9,546 bases of DNA from an uncultured Lautropia sp. GTDB taxonomy: Bacteria; Pseudomonadota; Gammaproteobacteria; Burkholderiales; Burkholderiaceae_E. Numbering within the stretch: position 1 is the stretch's first letter; each line of letters starts with the position of its first letter. Shown in pieces: positions 1-6,222 of this stretch. The notes beneath the pieces were generated by a model. That model was not told the DNA's origin. It saw only the letters and a program-made list of their open reading frames with translations, and did not search any database. Made by a program: the position numbers and the translations under genes. The stretch covers positions 1 to 9,546 of the forward strand of contig CALIXC010000150.1 in assembly GCA_938046755.1 (NCBI GenBank). The letters are read 5' to 3'.

Positions 1-253
1 CATGAACCAGATCTGATCACGACGGAAGAGCCCTTCTGCATCGAGCAGCAAGGTGTCATGCGTGGTGAAGATCAGCTGAGCATTGCCCGTATGGGTGTTT
101 GGCGATCGGCTGCCCGCAGGTAATCGCAGAGCAGCCTCTTGCCGTGCGGAAAACATGCGTGTCCTGCATGGTCTTGTCCGAAGACGCCACCATGCTCAGG
201 ACCTGCTCGTCCCGCAAGCTGCGGAAGTTCTTGACCCGAAACTCGATCAGCAT
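1..253 (-). pseudogene. AAA-family ATPase remnant with internal deletion and frame change, cut by left window edge
   Basis: This is the decayed remains of an ATPase of the AAA_21/OLD-like kind found in defence islands. Reading leftwards from an ATG at 253, the N-terminus MLIEFRVKNFRSLRDEQVLS continues in good family style to about position 140 (ending HVFRTA). After that the frame gives unrelated residues and stops at 56. From about 105 to 1, in a different minus-strand frame, the family's C-terminal end reappears as NAQLIFTTHDTLLLDAEGLF and then RRDQIWFM. It includes the THD switch-histidine motif and runs off the window edge. A full-length relative has several hundred residues between these ends, including the Walker A and signature regions. 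Those are missing here, so I infer an internal deletion plus a frame change. The gene is almost certainly non-functional. Any downstream partner gene would lie left of the window. Family recognition is from motif memory. Confidence 0.75.
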
Positions 254-341
254 CTGTTTGACTTTATGCAAGGGGAACCTTGCCAGGACAGATAGGACGC
301 ACCGTCAGATAAGCACATGGAGACTATCATCAGCCCCGCCA

Positions 342-370
342 TTGCATGGGCTTCCAACGCCTGATAGACT
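342..370 (+). promoter_or_regulatory. Candidate sigma-70 promoter for the toxin-antitoxin pair
   Basis: TTGCAT (342-347) and TAGACT (365-370) are separated by 17 bp and point towards the antitoxin gene. The expected start of transcription is near 377, at the left edge of the inverted repeat at 376-400. Each hexamer is only a partial match to consensus, so the call is weak. It rests mainly on spacing and position. No other good pair is seen between the ATPase remnant and the antitoxin. Confidence 0.3.
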
Positions 371-375
371 TTTCA

Positions 376-400
376 ATGTTCCTACATAGCGCAGGAACAT
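376..400. promoter_or_regulatory. Perfect 8-bp inverted repeat, candidate antitoxin operator
   Basis: ATGTTCCT (376-383) and AGGAACAT (393-400) are exact inverted copies around a 9-bp centre. The dyad lies between the candidate promoter and the antitoxin Shine-Dalgarno (GGAGAG, 401-406). It is thus where a type II antitoxin normally binds to repress its own operon. Phd/YefM-type antitoxins are known to bind such palindromes through the N-terminal domain. That this antitoxin does so is an inference. In RNA the same sequence could form a hairpin directly beside the ribosome-binding site. Confidence 0.5.
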
Positions 401-410
401 GGAGAGAGTC

Positions 411-776
411 ATGCAGACCTTCAATATCCGCCAGCTCAAGTCAAATCCCAGCACGGCTCTGGCTGCCGCTCGACAGGAAGACATGGTGGTTGTCATGAAC
501 CGCGATCAGCCCCAGGCCCTGTTGGTCGACCTGGAACGGTTAGGTACCCCTGACCTACCTGCCGTTCGTGTTGCATTGGCTGTGTCCCTGTTTCGCGCTG
601 GCTCCATATCAGCCGGCTTTGCTGCCCGCATGGCCGGCAAGCCCCTGGCAGAGATGCTGACTCTTCTGTCCAGTCTTGGCATTCCACTCACGGGCACCGA
701 AGAGCCCGATGAAGCAGAGCTTCTGGAAGAAATGAATCTGGCACGGCAATGGGTCATGAAACGGACAGATACATGA
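411..776 (+). CDS. Antitoxin, Phd/YefM-like N-terminus with UPF0175-like C-terminus
   Basis: Predicted antitoxin of a type II toxin-antitoxin pair, 121 aa. Residues 1-45 (MQTFNIRQLKSNPSTALAAA, then MVVVMNRDQPQALLVDLERL) resemble the Phd/YefM DNA-binding fold: a strand, a helix with an N-P-S-type turn, and a 'V.V..R..P.A.LV' strand pair. Residues 52-95 (VRVALAVSLFRAGSIS, GFAARMAGKPLAEML, LLSSLGIPL) match the UPF0175 antitoxin pattern, a helix-turn-helix-like segment ending in GIPL. The acidic tail, residues 97-107, is a likely toxin-binding part. I chose the ATG at 411 because GGAGAG at 401-406 sits 4 nt ahead of it. The in-frame ATG at 399 has no properly spaced site and lies inside the inverted repeat. 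The stop overlaps the toxin start as ATGA, which implies coupled translation. The inverted repeat at 376-400 suggests autoregulation. Family calls are from motif memory; the fusion is what I see in the sequence. Confidence 0.8.
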   Translation: MQTFNIRQLKSNPSTALAAARQEDMVVVMNRDQPQALLVDLERLGTPDLPAVRVALAVSLFRAGSISAGFAARMAGKPLAEMLTLLSSLGIPLTGTEEPDEAELLEEMNLARQWVMKRTDT

Positions 777-1282
777 GTCTCCAGATCGTCATTGCAGACG
801 CAGGTCCGCTGATCGGACTCGCCCGGATTGACTCCCTGCAGCTCCTTCAGCAACTTTTCGGACACGTATACATCACGGCCACGATACACGCAGAGATCCT
901 TCCGCAAGCAGGGCTCTTCCCCGACATGCGGACACTGGCCCGCACCATGGCGGAAGGCTGGATTGAAATAGCCGATGAGCCTCATGAAAAGCGCCCGCGC
1001 CTGAACCCCGGAGTGGATATTGGGGAAGCAAGTGCGATTGATCTGGCTTGCCACTGGCAAGAACAGGGAAAACCCGTTTTATTGATCATGGATGATCGCG
1101 TGGGTCGCCTGGAAGCCAAAACGGCTGGTATCCCAGCCTTGGGCACAGCCGGGGTCATTGGTCTTGCCAAAGAAATGGGTCTAATACCCGATGCCCGCGC
1201 CTTATTGATGCAGCTGAAACAGGCAGGCTTCTACATCAGTGAAAAACACATCGATATCATCTTGCGCAGCGTGGGCGAATAG
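773..1282 (+). CDS. PIN-domain toxin, DUF3368-like
   Basis: Predicted toxin partner of the preceding antitoxin, a PIN-fold protein of 169 aa and probably a ribonuclease. The N-terminus MSLQIVIADAGPLIGLARID carries the first PIN acidic residue (D9) in the IADAGPLI motif typical of DUF3368 proteins. E41 lies in 'ATIHAEIL', E85 and D90 in 'GEASAIDLA', and D107/D108 in 'LIMDDRVGRLEA', followed by the 'IPALGTAGVIGLAKEMG' segment seen in the family. All expected acidic positions are present, so the toxin looks intact. The start at 773 overlaps the antitoxin stop (ATGA, 773-776). A start at 749 would add eight residues that overlap the antitoxin and precede the conserved beginning. No strong Shine-Dalgarno is seen, consistent with translation coupled to the antitoxin. 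Its stop lies 3 bp from the convergent selU stop. UPF0175 and DUF3368 proteins are commonly adjacent in bacteria and archaea. The exact RNA target cannot be read from sequence. Confidence 0.85.
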   Translation: MSLQIVIADAGPLIGLARIDSLQLLQQLFGHVYITATIHAEILPQAGLFPDMRTLARTMAEGWIEIADEPHEKRPRLNPGVDIGEASAIDLACHWQEQGKPVLLIMDDRVGRLEAKTAGIPALGTAGVIGLAKEMGLIPDARALLMQLKQAGFYISEKHIDIILRSVGE

Positions 1283-1285
1283 CAA

Positions 1286-2344
1286 CTACTCAAAAACCCC
1301 CCGCACCCTCTCCGCCAGCTTCGCAATCCCCGCCTCCGACAGGTCATCGGCCTGCACGGTATGGCGCTTGTCCCAGTGGCTGAAGTTGCGGCCGAGCGAA
1401 CGGCTGTATTGCGGGTCGTAGTGGCGGCTCATCAGCTCGGCAAACAGCTCGGGCAGGTTGCCTTCGTGGGCCCAGGCCTGCCAGCGGGTGATGGTCTCGT
1501 TGCCTTGCAGTTGCTTGAAGCGGCCCAGCAGGTCGGCGAAGGCAGCGGGGTCGTCGCCCAGGTAGGCGTAGTCGCGCAGCAGGAAGTCCAGGCGGGATTC
1601 CGGGCTGGCGTCGATTTCCACCAGGTCGGTGCTGGCACGCAGGTGGGCCACCAGTTCCAGCGGCAGGCTGATGCTGCCGATGCGGGCGCTTTCGCTTTCG
1701 GTGTAGACGGGGCGGGAGGGATCCAGGCGCTTCAGGGCGGTGTAGAGCTGGGTCTCGAACTGTTTCTGGGGCGGCTGGGGCTGGCCGGGCCAAGCGCCCA
1801 GCATGGAGCCCTTGTGGCGGGCCATACCTTCGAGGTCCAGCACCTGGGCGCCCTGGGCCGCCATGGCCTGTAGGATGCGGGTCTTGGCGGTGCCGGTCTG
1901 GCCACACAGCACCACCAGGCGCAGGCCGTGGATGAGCGGGGGCAGGCTTTCGACGACATGACGGCGGAAGGCCTTGTAGCCGCCCTTGAGCTGCTGGGCG
2001 TCCCAGCCGGTCATGCGCATCCAGGTGACCATGGAGCCGCTGCGCAGGCCGCCGCGCCAGCAGTACACCAGGGGACGCCAGCTTTCGGGCTTGTCGGCAA
2101 AGGCTTCTGCCCAGTGGCGGCCCATGTTGGCGGCCACCAGACCACCGCCGATGCGGCGTGCTTCGAAGGCGCTCTTCTGCTTGTAGATGGTGCCGACCAG
2201 GGCGCGTTCCTCGTCATTCAAGACGGGGTGATTGACGGCGCCGGGCAAGTGGTCGAGGGCGTATTCGGAGGGGGAACGGGCGTCGACGAGGGTATCGAAA
2301 TCACCGATGGCCTCGACACCCACCGGACCGCGATGGTTTGCCAT
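1286..2344 (-). CDS. selU: tRNA 2-selenouridine synthase SelU/MnmH
   Basis: The enzyme replaces sulfur with selenium in 2-thiouridine at the wobble position of Lys, Glu and Gln tRNAs, using selenophosphate; the known route goes through a geranylated intermediate. The protein is 352 aa, close to the E. coli enzyme (about 364). An N-terminal rhodanese domain has the catalytic cysteine in VYCWRGGLRSGSM (C95). A P-loop domain follows with GQTGTAKT (about 148-155) and the family motif DLEGMARHKGS (170-180). The C-terminus, to RGVFE, is complete. The ATG at 2344 gives the usual beginning before FDTLVDARSPSEY. It lies 12 nt after the CCA of tRNA-Sec, and the leader shows no convincing Shine-Dalgarno, which is odd. 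The frame stays open upstream through the tRNA, but that is not coding. The gene ends 3 bp from the convergent toxin gene. It shares its selenium donor with SelA, which explains its place in this cluster. Also named mnmH or ybbB. Confidence 0.95.
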   Translation of the reverse strand: MANHRGPVGVEAIGDFDTLVDARSPSEYALDHLPGAVNHPVLNDEERALVGTIYKQKSAFEARRIGGGLVAANMGRHWAEAFADKPESWRPLVYCWRGGLRSGSMVTWMRMTGWDAQQLKGGYKAFRRHVVESLPPLIHGLRLVVLCGQTGTAKTRILQAMAAQGAQVLDLEGMARHKGSMLGAWPGQPQPPQKQFETQLYTALKRLDPSRPVYTESESARIGSISLPLELVAHLRASTDLVEIDASPESRLDFLLRDYAYLGDDPAAFADLLGRFKQLQGNETITRWQAWAHEGNLPELFAELMSRHYDPQYSRSLGRNFSHWDKRHTVQADDLSEAGIAKLAERVRGVFE

Positions 2345-2356
2345 GTGCTTGCTCGG

Positions 2357-2452
2357 TGGCGGAGGGAAATGGGAGTCGAACCCACCCGGCGACGCATGGC
2401 GCCACCCACCGGGTTTGAAGCCCGGCCGACCCACCGGGATCGTGTTCCCTCC
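2357..2452 (-). tRNA. selC: tRNA-Sec (UCA), selC
   Basis: Selenocysteine tRNA, 96 nt including an encoded CCA. The 8-bp acceptor stem is perfect: GGAGGGAA (2452-2445) pairs with TTCCCTCC (2368-2361), followed by discriminator G and CCA (2359-2357). The D arm can form 6 bp with a four-base loop (CGATCC-CGGT-GGGTCG). The anticodon arm is CCGGG-CTTCAAA-CCCGG with anticodon TCA at 2418-2416. The long variable arm forms a 7-bp stem (GGTGGCG/CGTCGCC, two G-U pairs) with loop CCATG. The T arm has 5 bp (GTGGG/CCCAT, one G-U) and loop TTCGACT. The 8+5 acceptor-T helix and long D stem are the marks of bacterial tRNA-Sec, recognised by SelA and SelB. The gene lies between selB and selU on the same strand, so it may be processed from a longer transcript. 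Confidence 0.97.
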
Positions 2453-2470
2453 GGTGGTGCAAAGACGGTG

Positions 2471-2479
2471 ATTGTGGCA
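2471..2479 (-). promoter_or_regulatory. Weak candidate extended -10 element for selC
   Basis: On the minus strand the sequence TG-C-CACAAT ends at 2471. This is an extended -10 shape with 4 of 6 matches to TATAAT. It ends 18 nt before the mature tRNA 5' end, which would leave a leader of roughly 11 nt. No acceptable -35 hexamer is found at the right distance. selC may instead be expressed by read-through from selB. Confidence 0.2.
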
Positions 2480-2489
2480 CGAAACGACT

Positions 2490-2512
2490 GGGGATCCTCT
2501 GAACAAGTCCCC
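2490..2512. other. Small dyad in the selB-selC spacer
   Basis: GGGGA (2490-2494) and TCCCC (2508-2512) are inverted around a 13-base loop. No T-tract follows on either strand, so it does not look like an intrinsic terminator. It might affect processing between the selB message and the tRNA, but the stem is short and could be chance. Confidence 0.25.
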
Positions 2513-2521
2513 GCGGCCGTC

Positions 2522-2540
2522 GCATCCCCGTAACGGATGC
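2522..2540. other. Stem-loop just after the selB stop
   Basis: GCATCC (2522-2527) and GGATGC (2535-2540) form a perfect 6-bp stem with a 7-base loop. It begins 5 nt beyond the selB stop codon on the minus strand. No run of T follows it, so a rho-independent terminator is not supported. An RNA-processing or message-end role is possible, unproven. Confidence 0.35.
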
Positions 2541-2545
2541 ATGAC

Positions 2546-4663
2546 TTATTCCGAGGATCCCTTGAACACCTCGCTTTCCAGCCGCAGCACGTGCGTATCC
2601 CCCACGCGGCGGCACAGGCCGATGCGGTCGAAGAACTCCAGCATCTGCACGGCGCGCTTGCGACCCAGGCCGCTGGCGTCGCGAAATTCCGCGACCTTCA
2701 GAATGGGAAGGGGATTGCTCGCCCGTTGCGCGTCGGTTGCATCCGCTGCTTCCGTGCCTGCCAGCGCCAGCTGCCGCACCAGCGCGGCCAGCCGGGCAGC
2801 CGTGGCAGCGTCCAGGTACAGGTCCTTCACCACCTGGTAGAGGTGGCCGCTGCGGGCCAGGCGGGCCATGGCGGGACGCAGGTTGGCAGCGGGTTCGCCC
2901 AGATGTTCGGCCAGGTCACGCACCCAGGCGCCCTGGGCGCCGGCTTCCATCAGGTGCGGGGTCAGGCGCTGCAACAGAGTCTCGTCGCGGGCAGCCAGCT
3001 GGCTGCCGTGTTCAGGCAGGTGGACGAAGGCGCCGCTCTGGGCCACGCTGCCTTCCTTCACCAGGGCATCCAGCAGCAGACGCCAGTGTGCGTCGTCCAT
3101 GCGCAGGCGAGCCAGGCGGCGCAGGCGGGCGGCGTCGGGGCCGATCTCGTCGGTGGCGTTCTGGTGGTAGGCGGCCAGGGTGTCCAGCACGGTACGGCGC
3201 AGGTGCTGCCAGGCGGGCTCGCCGATGATGAAGTCACCGGCCAGGCGGCGATGCGGTAGGGTCTGCAGGCTGGCATCAAAGGCCGACACGCTGGCCAAGC
3301 CTAAGACCTGCTGCCACTGGCGCAGGTCCACGCCATGCTCGCAGGTCTCCAGCAGGCCTGCCAGGCGGTCGCGCAGCGCGGGACGTTGCAGGGCCTGCAG
3401 CAGCTGCAGCCGCTGCGGGGTACGGCGGTAGCGCACCGGCGCGCGGGAATCCAGCACATGGCCGCCACCGATGATGCGCTGGCCGGCAGCATCGCGCAGG
3501 ATCAGCCGGTCGCCATGCCAGGCGGCCAGGGGCTGCGGCAGCACCAGCTGCGCCAGACCCGTGCAGCCCGGGGCCAGGGTATCGGCGTCCAGCACGGCCA
3601 CGGCGGCCGGGCTGGCGGTGGTACCCAGGTGGACATGCACGCGGGTACCACTGCGGATCGCCCGGGGTTCGGCATGCCACAGGTGCAGCTCCACATCCAG
3701 CCGGTCAAAGACCGAAGCGATGCCAGGCTGGGCCAGCCAGTGGCCCCGCTGCAGCTGGTCACGCTCGATGCCGGCCAGATTGATGGCGCAGCGCTGGCCG
3801 GCGTGGGCAGTGTCGGTGCTGCGGTTCTGGGCGTGCAGCGAGCGCACGCGCAGCTCTTTCGGGCCATCGGGCAGCTGCTGCAGCACGTCGCCCACCTGCA
3901 CGCGGCCGGCATGCACGGTGCCGGTGGCCACAGTACCCACGCCGTCCAGGCTGAACACGCGGTCGATGGCCAGACGGAAGCCTGCCTGGGCCGGAAGTGC
4001 TGCGGTGGTGTCTGCGGTGGTGTCTGCGGTGGTGTCTGCGGTGGTTTCGGCAGGTTCTGAGGCGGCCGCGGCCCGAACGGAGCTGTCGGAATCATGGGGA
4101 TCTGCGGACCCGTCCGCACCATGCGCCGCATCCAGCCGTGCCGCCTCGGCGCGCAGCAGCTGGCGCAATTCGCCCACGCCGTCACCGCGGGTGGCCGAAA
4201 CGGGGATGATGGGTGCGTGGGCCAGAGGCGTATCGGCCAGCAACGCTGTCACCTGCTGGGTCACCTCCTGCACGCGGGCTTCATCCACCCGGTCGATCTT
4301 GGTAATGGCCACCACGCCGCGGTCGATGCCCAGCAGCGACAGGACGGCCAGGTGCTCGCGAGTCTGCGGCATCACGCCGTCGTCGGCCGCCACCAGCAGC
4401 AGGGCGAAGTCGATGCCGGTAGCACCGGAGATCATCGTGTGCAGCAGCTTCTCGTGGCCGGGCACATCGATGAAGGCGATGGGTTCGCGGGGGGCTTCAG
4501 CGCCCCGCCCCGCATCATCGCTGGGCGCCAGGAAGGCATAGCCCAGCTCGATGCTCATGCCGCGCTTCTTCTCTTCGGGCAGGCGGTCGGTGTCGGTGCC
4601 GGTCAGTGCCCGGACCAGCGAGGTCTTGCCGTGGTCGATGTGCCCGGCGGTCCCGATCATCAT
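2546..4663 (-). CDS. selB: Selenocysteine-specific elongation factor SelB
   Basis: GTP-binding factor that carries Sec-tRNA to the ribosome and binds the SECIS hairpin beside an in-frame UGA. The protein is 705 aa against 614 in E. coli. The EF-Tu-like half shows G1 GTAGHIDHGKT (4-14), G2 region KKRGMSIELGY (32-42), G3 DVPGHEKL (66-73), G4 TKID (121-124) and G5 VSAT. Domain 2 begins about 225 (FRLAIDRVFSLDGVG). The C-terminal winged-helix domains are present, ending in FRDASGLGRKRAVQMLEFFD and a final GDTHVLR stretch. The extra length lies in a polar linker (about 181-224) that includes a TADT repeat, in a short insert in the G domain (48-61) and in an insert before the last winged helix. The ATG at 4663 was chosen for GGAG 8 nt ahead and for the ATGA overlap with the selA stop. 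An upstream in-frame extension would lie inside selA and lacks family similarity. Confidence 0.97.
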   Translation of the reverse strand: MMIGTAGHIDHGKTSLVRALTGTDTDRLPEEKKRGMSIELGYAFLAPSDDAGRGAEAPREPIAFIDVPGHEKLLHTMISGATGIDFALLLVAADDGVMPQTREHLAVLSLLGIDRGVVAITKIDRVDEARVQEVTQQVTALLADTPLAHAPIIPVSATRGDGVGELRQLLRAEAARLDAAHGADGSADPHDSDSSVRAAAASEPAETTADTTADTTADTTAALPAQAGFRLAIDRVFSLDGVGTVATGTVHAGRVQVGDVLQQLPDGPKELRVRSLHAQNRSTDTAHAGQRCAINLAGIERDQLQRGHWLAQPGIASVFDRLDVELHLWHAEPRAIRSGTRVHVHLGTTASPAAVAVLDADTLAPGCTGLAQLVLPQPLAAWHGDRLILRDAAGQRIIGGGHVLDSRAPVRYRRTPQRLQLLQALQRPALRDRLAGLLETCEHGVDLRQWQQVLGLASVSAFDASLQTLPHRRLAGDFIIGEPAWQHLRRTVLDTLAAYHQNATDEIGPDAARLRRLARLRMDDAHWRLLLDALVKEGSVAQSGAFVHLPEHGSQLAARDETLLQRLTPHLMEAGAQGAWVRDLAEHLGEPAANLRPAMARLARSGHLYQVVKDLYLDAATAARLAALVRQLALAGTEAADATDAQRASNPLPILKVAEFRDASGLGRKRAVQMLEFFDRIGLCRRVGDTHVLRLESEVFKGSSE
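4001..4048 (-). repeat. 12-bp tandem repeat in selB, four copies
   Basis: On the plus strand the unit TGCGGTGGTGTC occurs at 4001-4012, 4013-4024 and 4025-4036 exactly, and at 4037-4048 with one change. In SelB it encodes a repeated Thr-Ala-Asp-Thr in the linker between the GTPase domain and domain 2. Units of 12 bp keep the frame, so copy number can change by slippage without breaking the protein. Confidence 0.95.
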
Positions 4664-6222
4664 GGCGTGTTCTCCAGCTGCTGCCATTGCTGTGCAAACG
4701 CGCCTTCGTCGGCCTCGTCCAGGCAGCGCAGGTCCAGCCACAGGGCGTCGTCGGCCACGCGGCCGATGACGGGGCGTGGCAGTTCCCGCAGCCAAGCCGC
4801 CAGCGCCTTCAGGCGGCGGCCGGCACGCTTGCCGTCGGCACAGCGGATGACCATGCCGCAGCTGGGCAGTGAATCCACCGGCAGCGCGCCGCTGCCAATC
4901 TGGCTGAACATGGGCTCGACAGTGACGGTCCAGGCAGGCGCCAGCGCAGCCTGCATGCCGGGCAGCAGGCGCTCGGCCTGACGGCGGGTGTCGGCCTGCG
5001 GGCGGATGAAGAGTCGCAGCGTGGTCAGCCGTTCGGGCAAGCGCTCGGGCACCATGTACAGGCGCAGCAGCGCCTCGATGGCGGCCAGGGTGATCTTGCC
5101 CACGCGCAGTGCCCGCTTGAGCGGATTCTTCTTGAGGCGGGCAATGAGGTCCCGGTGGCCTACGATGAAGCCGGCCTGCGGGCCGCCCAGCAGCTTGTCA
5201 CCGCTGAAGCTCACCAGATCGGCACCGGCGGCCACGGTCTCCTGCACGGTGATCTCACGCGGCAGCCCCCAGCGGGACAAGTCCACCAGGGTGCCGCTGC
5301 CCAGGTCCACGGCCATGGGCAGGCCGGCCTCGTGCGCGATGTGGGCCACCTCGACCTCGGACACGCTGCGGGTGAAGCCCTGCACCGCATAGTTGCTGGT
5401 GTGGACCTTCATGAGCATGGCAGTGCGCGGAGTGATGGCGCCGGCGTAGTCGGCCGGATGGGTGCGGTTGGTGGTGCCCACCTCCACCAGTTTGGCGCCG
5501 GCGCGCGACATGATGTCCGGAATGCGGAAGGCGCCGCCGATCTCGACCAGCTCGCCCCGCGAGACCACCACCTGCTTGCCACGTGCCAGGCTGTTGAGCG
5601 TCAGCAGCACGCCAGCGGCATTGTTGTTGACGATGGTGGCGTCTTCGGCCCCGGTCAGTTCGCGCAGCCAGCCGCTCACCAAGTCGTCGCGGTCGCCGCG
5701 TCCGCCGCTGTCGAGGTCAAATTCCAGGTTGGCGGGCGTGGTCATGGCCCGTGCCACGGCCTGGGCCACCTCATCCGGCAGCAACGCACGCCCCAGGTTG
5801 GTGTGCAGCACGGTGCCCGTTAGGTTGAAGACCTCGCGCAGGCGCGGGGCCAGCTGACGGCGCAGGGTCTCTTCCACCCGGGCCGTCCAGGCCTCGTCGG
5901 TGGCGGGAAGCCCGCCACCGGCCGTGGATGGCTGCGCACGGCCGGCCGAGGCGTCCCCGGCTTTTGCTGTGCCCTGTCCACCTGCGTCCTGTCCGCGCCA
6001 GGCGCTACGCGCCTCGGCCAGCAGGTCGCGGATGACGGCCACGGTACGGGTATGGCCGTATTCGTCCAGCAGGGGCTGCATGCCCGGCAGGCGAAGCAGC
6101 GCATCCACCGAAGGCAGGGTCGGCTGCCCGCCCTGACCAGGACCAATGCCGGCAGGCGCCTGAGCCGTCTGAGGCGCCCAGCCGGATGTCGCGTGGCCTG
6201 CCGGAATGTCGCGCCCTGCCAT
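4660..6222 (-). CDS. selA: L-seryl-tRNA(Sec) selenium transferase SelA
   Basis: PLP enzyme that turns Ser-tRNA-Sec into Sec-tRNA-Sec using selenophosphate, acting as a ring-shaped decamer in E. coli. The protein is 520 aa (E. coli 463). The N-terminal tRNA-binding part is LPSVDALLRLPGMQPLLDEY and GHTRTVAVIRDLL. The catalytic core begins at FNLTGTVLHTNLGRALL (132-148) and includes IVNNNAAGVLL, SRGELVEIGGAFRIPD, VGTTNRTH and HTSNYAVQGFT. The PLP lysine is K343 in SFSGDKLLGGPQAG. The end, PVIGRVADDALWLDLRCLDE, is intact. Extra residues are a Pro/Gly/Ala-rich N-terminus (about 1-34) and a low-complexity insert (about 77-108) between the N-terminal domain and the core. The ATG at 6222 shares one base with the fdhE stop (TGATG), and the selA stop overlaps the selB start (ATGA), so translation is probably coupled through all three. 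Confidence 0.97.
   Translation of the reverse strand: MAGRDIPAGHATSGWAPQTAQAPAGIGPGQGGQPTLPSVDALLRLPGMQPLLDEYGHTRTVAVIRDLLAEARSAWRGQDAGGQGTAKAGDASAGRAQPSTAGGGLPATDEAWTARVEETLRRQLAPRLREVFNLTGTVLHTNLGRALLPDEVAQAVARAMTTPANLEFDLDSGGRGDRDDLVSGWLRELTGAEDATIVNNNAAGVLLTLNSLARGKQVVVSRGELVEIGGAFRIPDIMSRAGAKLVEVGTTNRTHPADYAGAITPRTAMLMKVHTSNYAVQGFTRSVSEVEVAHIAHEAGLPMAVDLGSGTLVDLSRWGLPREITVQETVAAGADLVSFSGDKLLGGPQAGFIVGHRDLIARLKKNPLKRALRVGKITLAAIEALLRLYMVPERLPERLTTLRLFIRPQADTRRQAERLLPGMQAALAPAWTVTVEPMFSQIGSGALPVDSLPSCGMVIRCADGKRAGRRLKALAAWLRELPRPVIGRVADDALWLDLRCLDEADEGAFAQQWQQLENTP

Noticed and set aside
399..410. Antitoxin start at the ATG at 399
   Set aside because: The only good Shine-Dalgarno (401-406) lies after it and is correctly spaced for 411. 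The 399 ATG is part of the inverted repeat.
2490..2540. Intrinsic terminators between selB and selC
   Set aside because: Two short dyads are present but no T-tract follows either of them on either strand.
2345..2542. An N-terminal extension of selU from an ATG at 2542
   Set aside because: It would read straight through tRNA-Sec and adds residues that do not resemble SelU. The frame is open by chance.
4001..4048. Tandem repeat as a CRISPR-like array
   Set aside because: The units are directly adjacent 12-mers with no spacers, and they are in frame within selB.
4664..4795. An N-terminal extension of selB from 4795
   Set aside because: It lies inside the conserved end of selA and gives an Arg/Pro-rich stretch. 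SelB proteins start directly at the G1 region.
3335..4981. Several long plus-strand open frames opposite selB and selA
   Set aside because: They lie antisense to conserved coding sequence, have biased low-complexity products and no plausible ribosome sites. GC-rich codon use explains their length.
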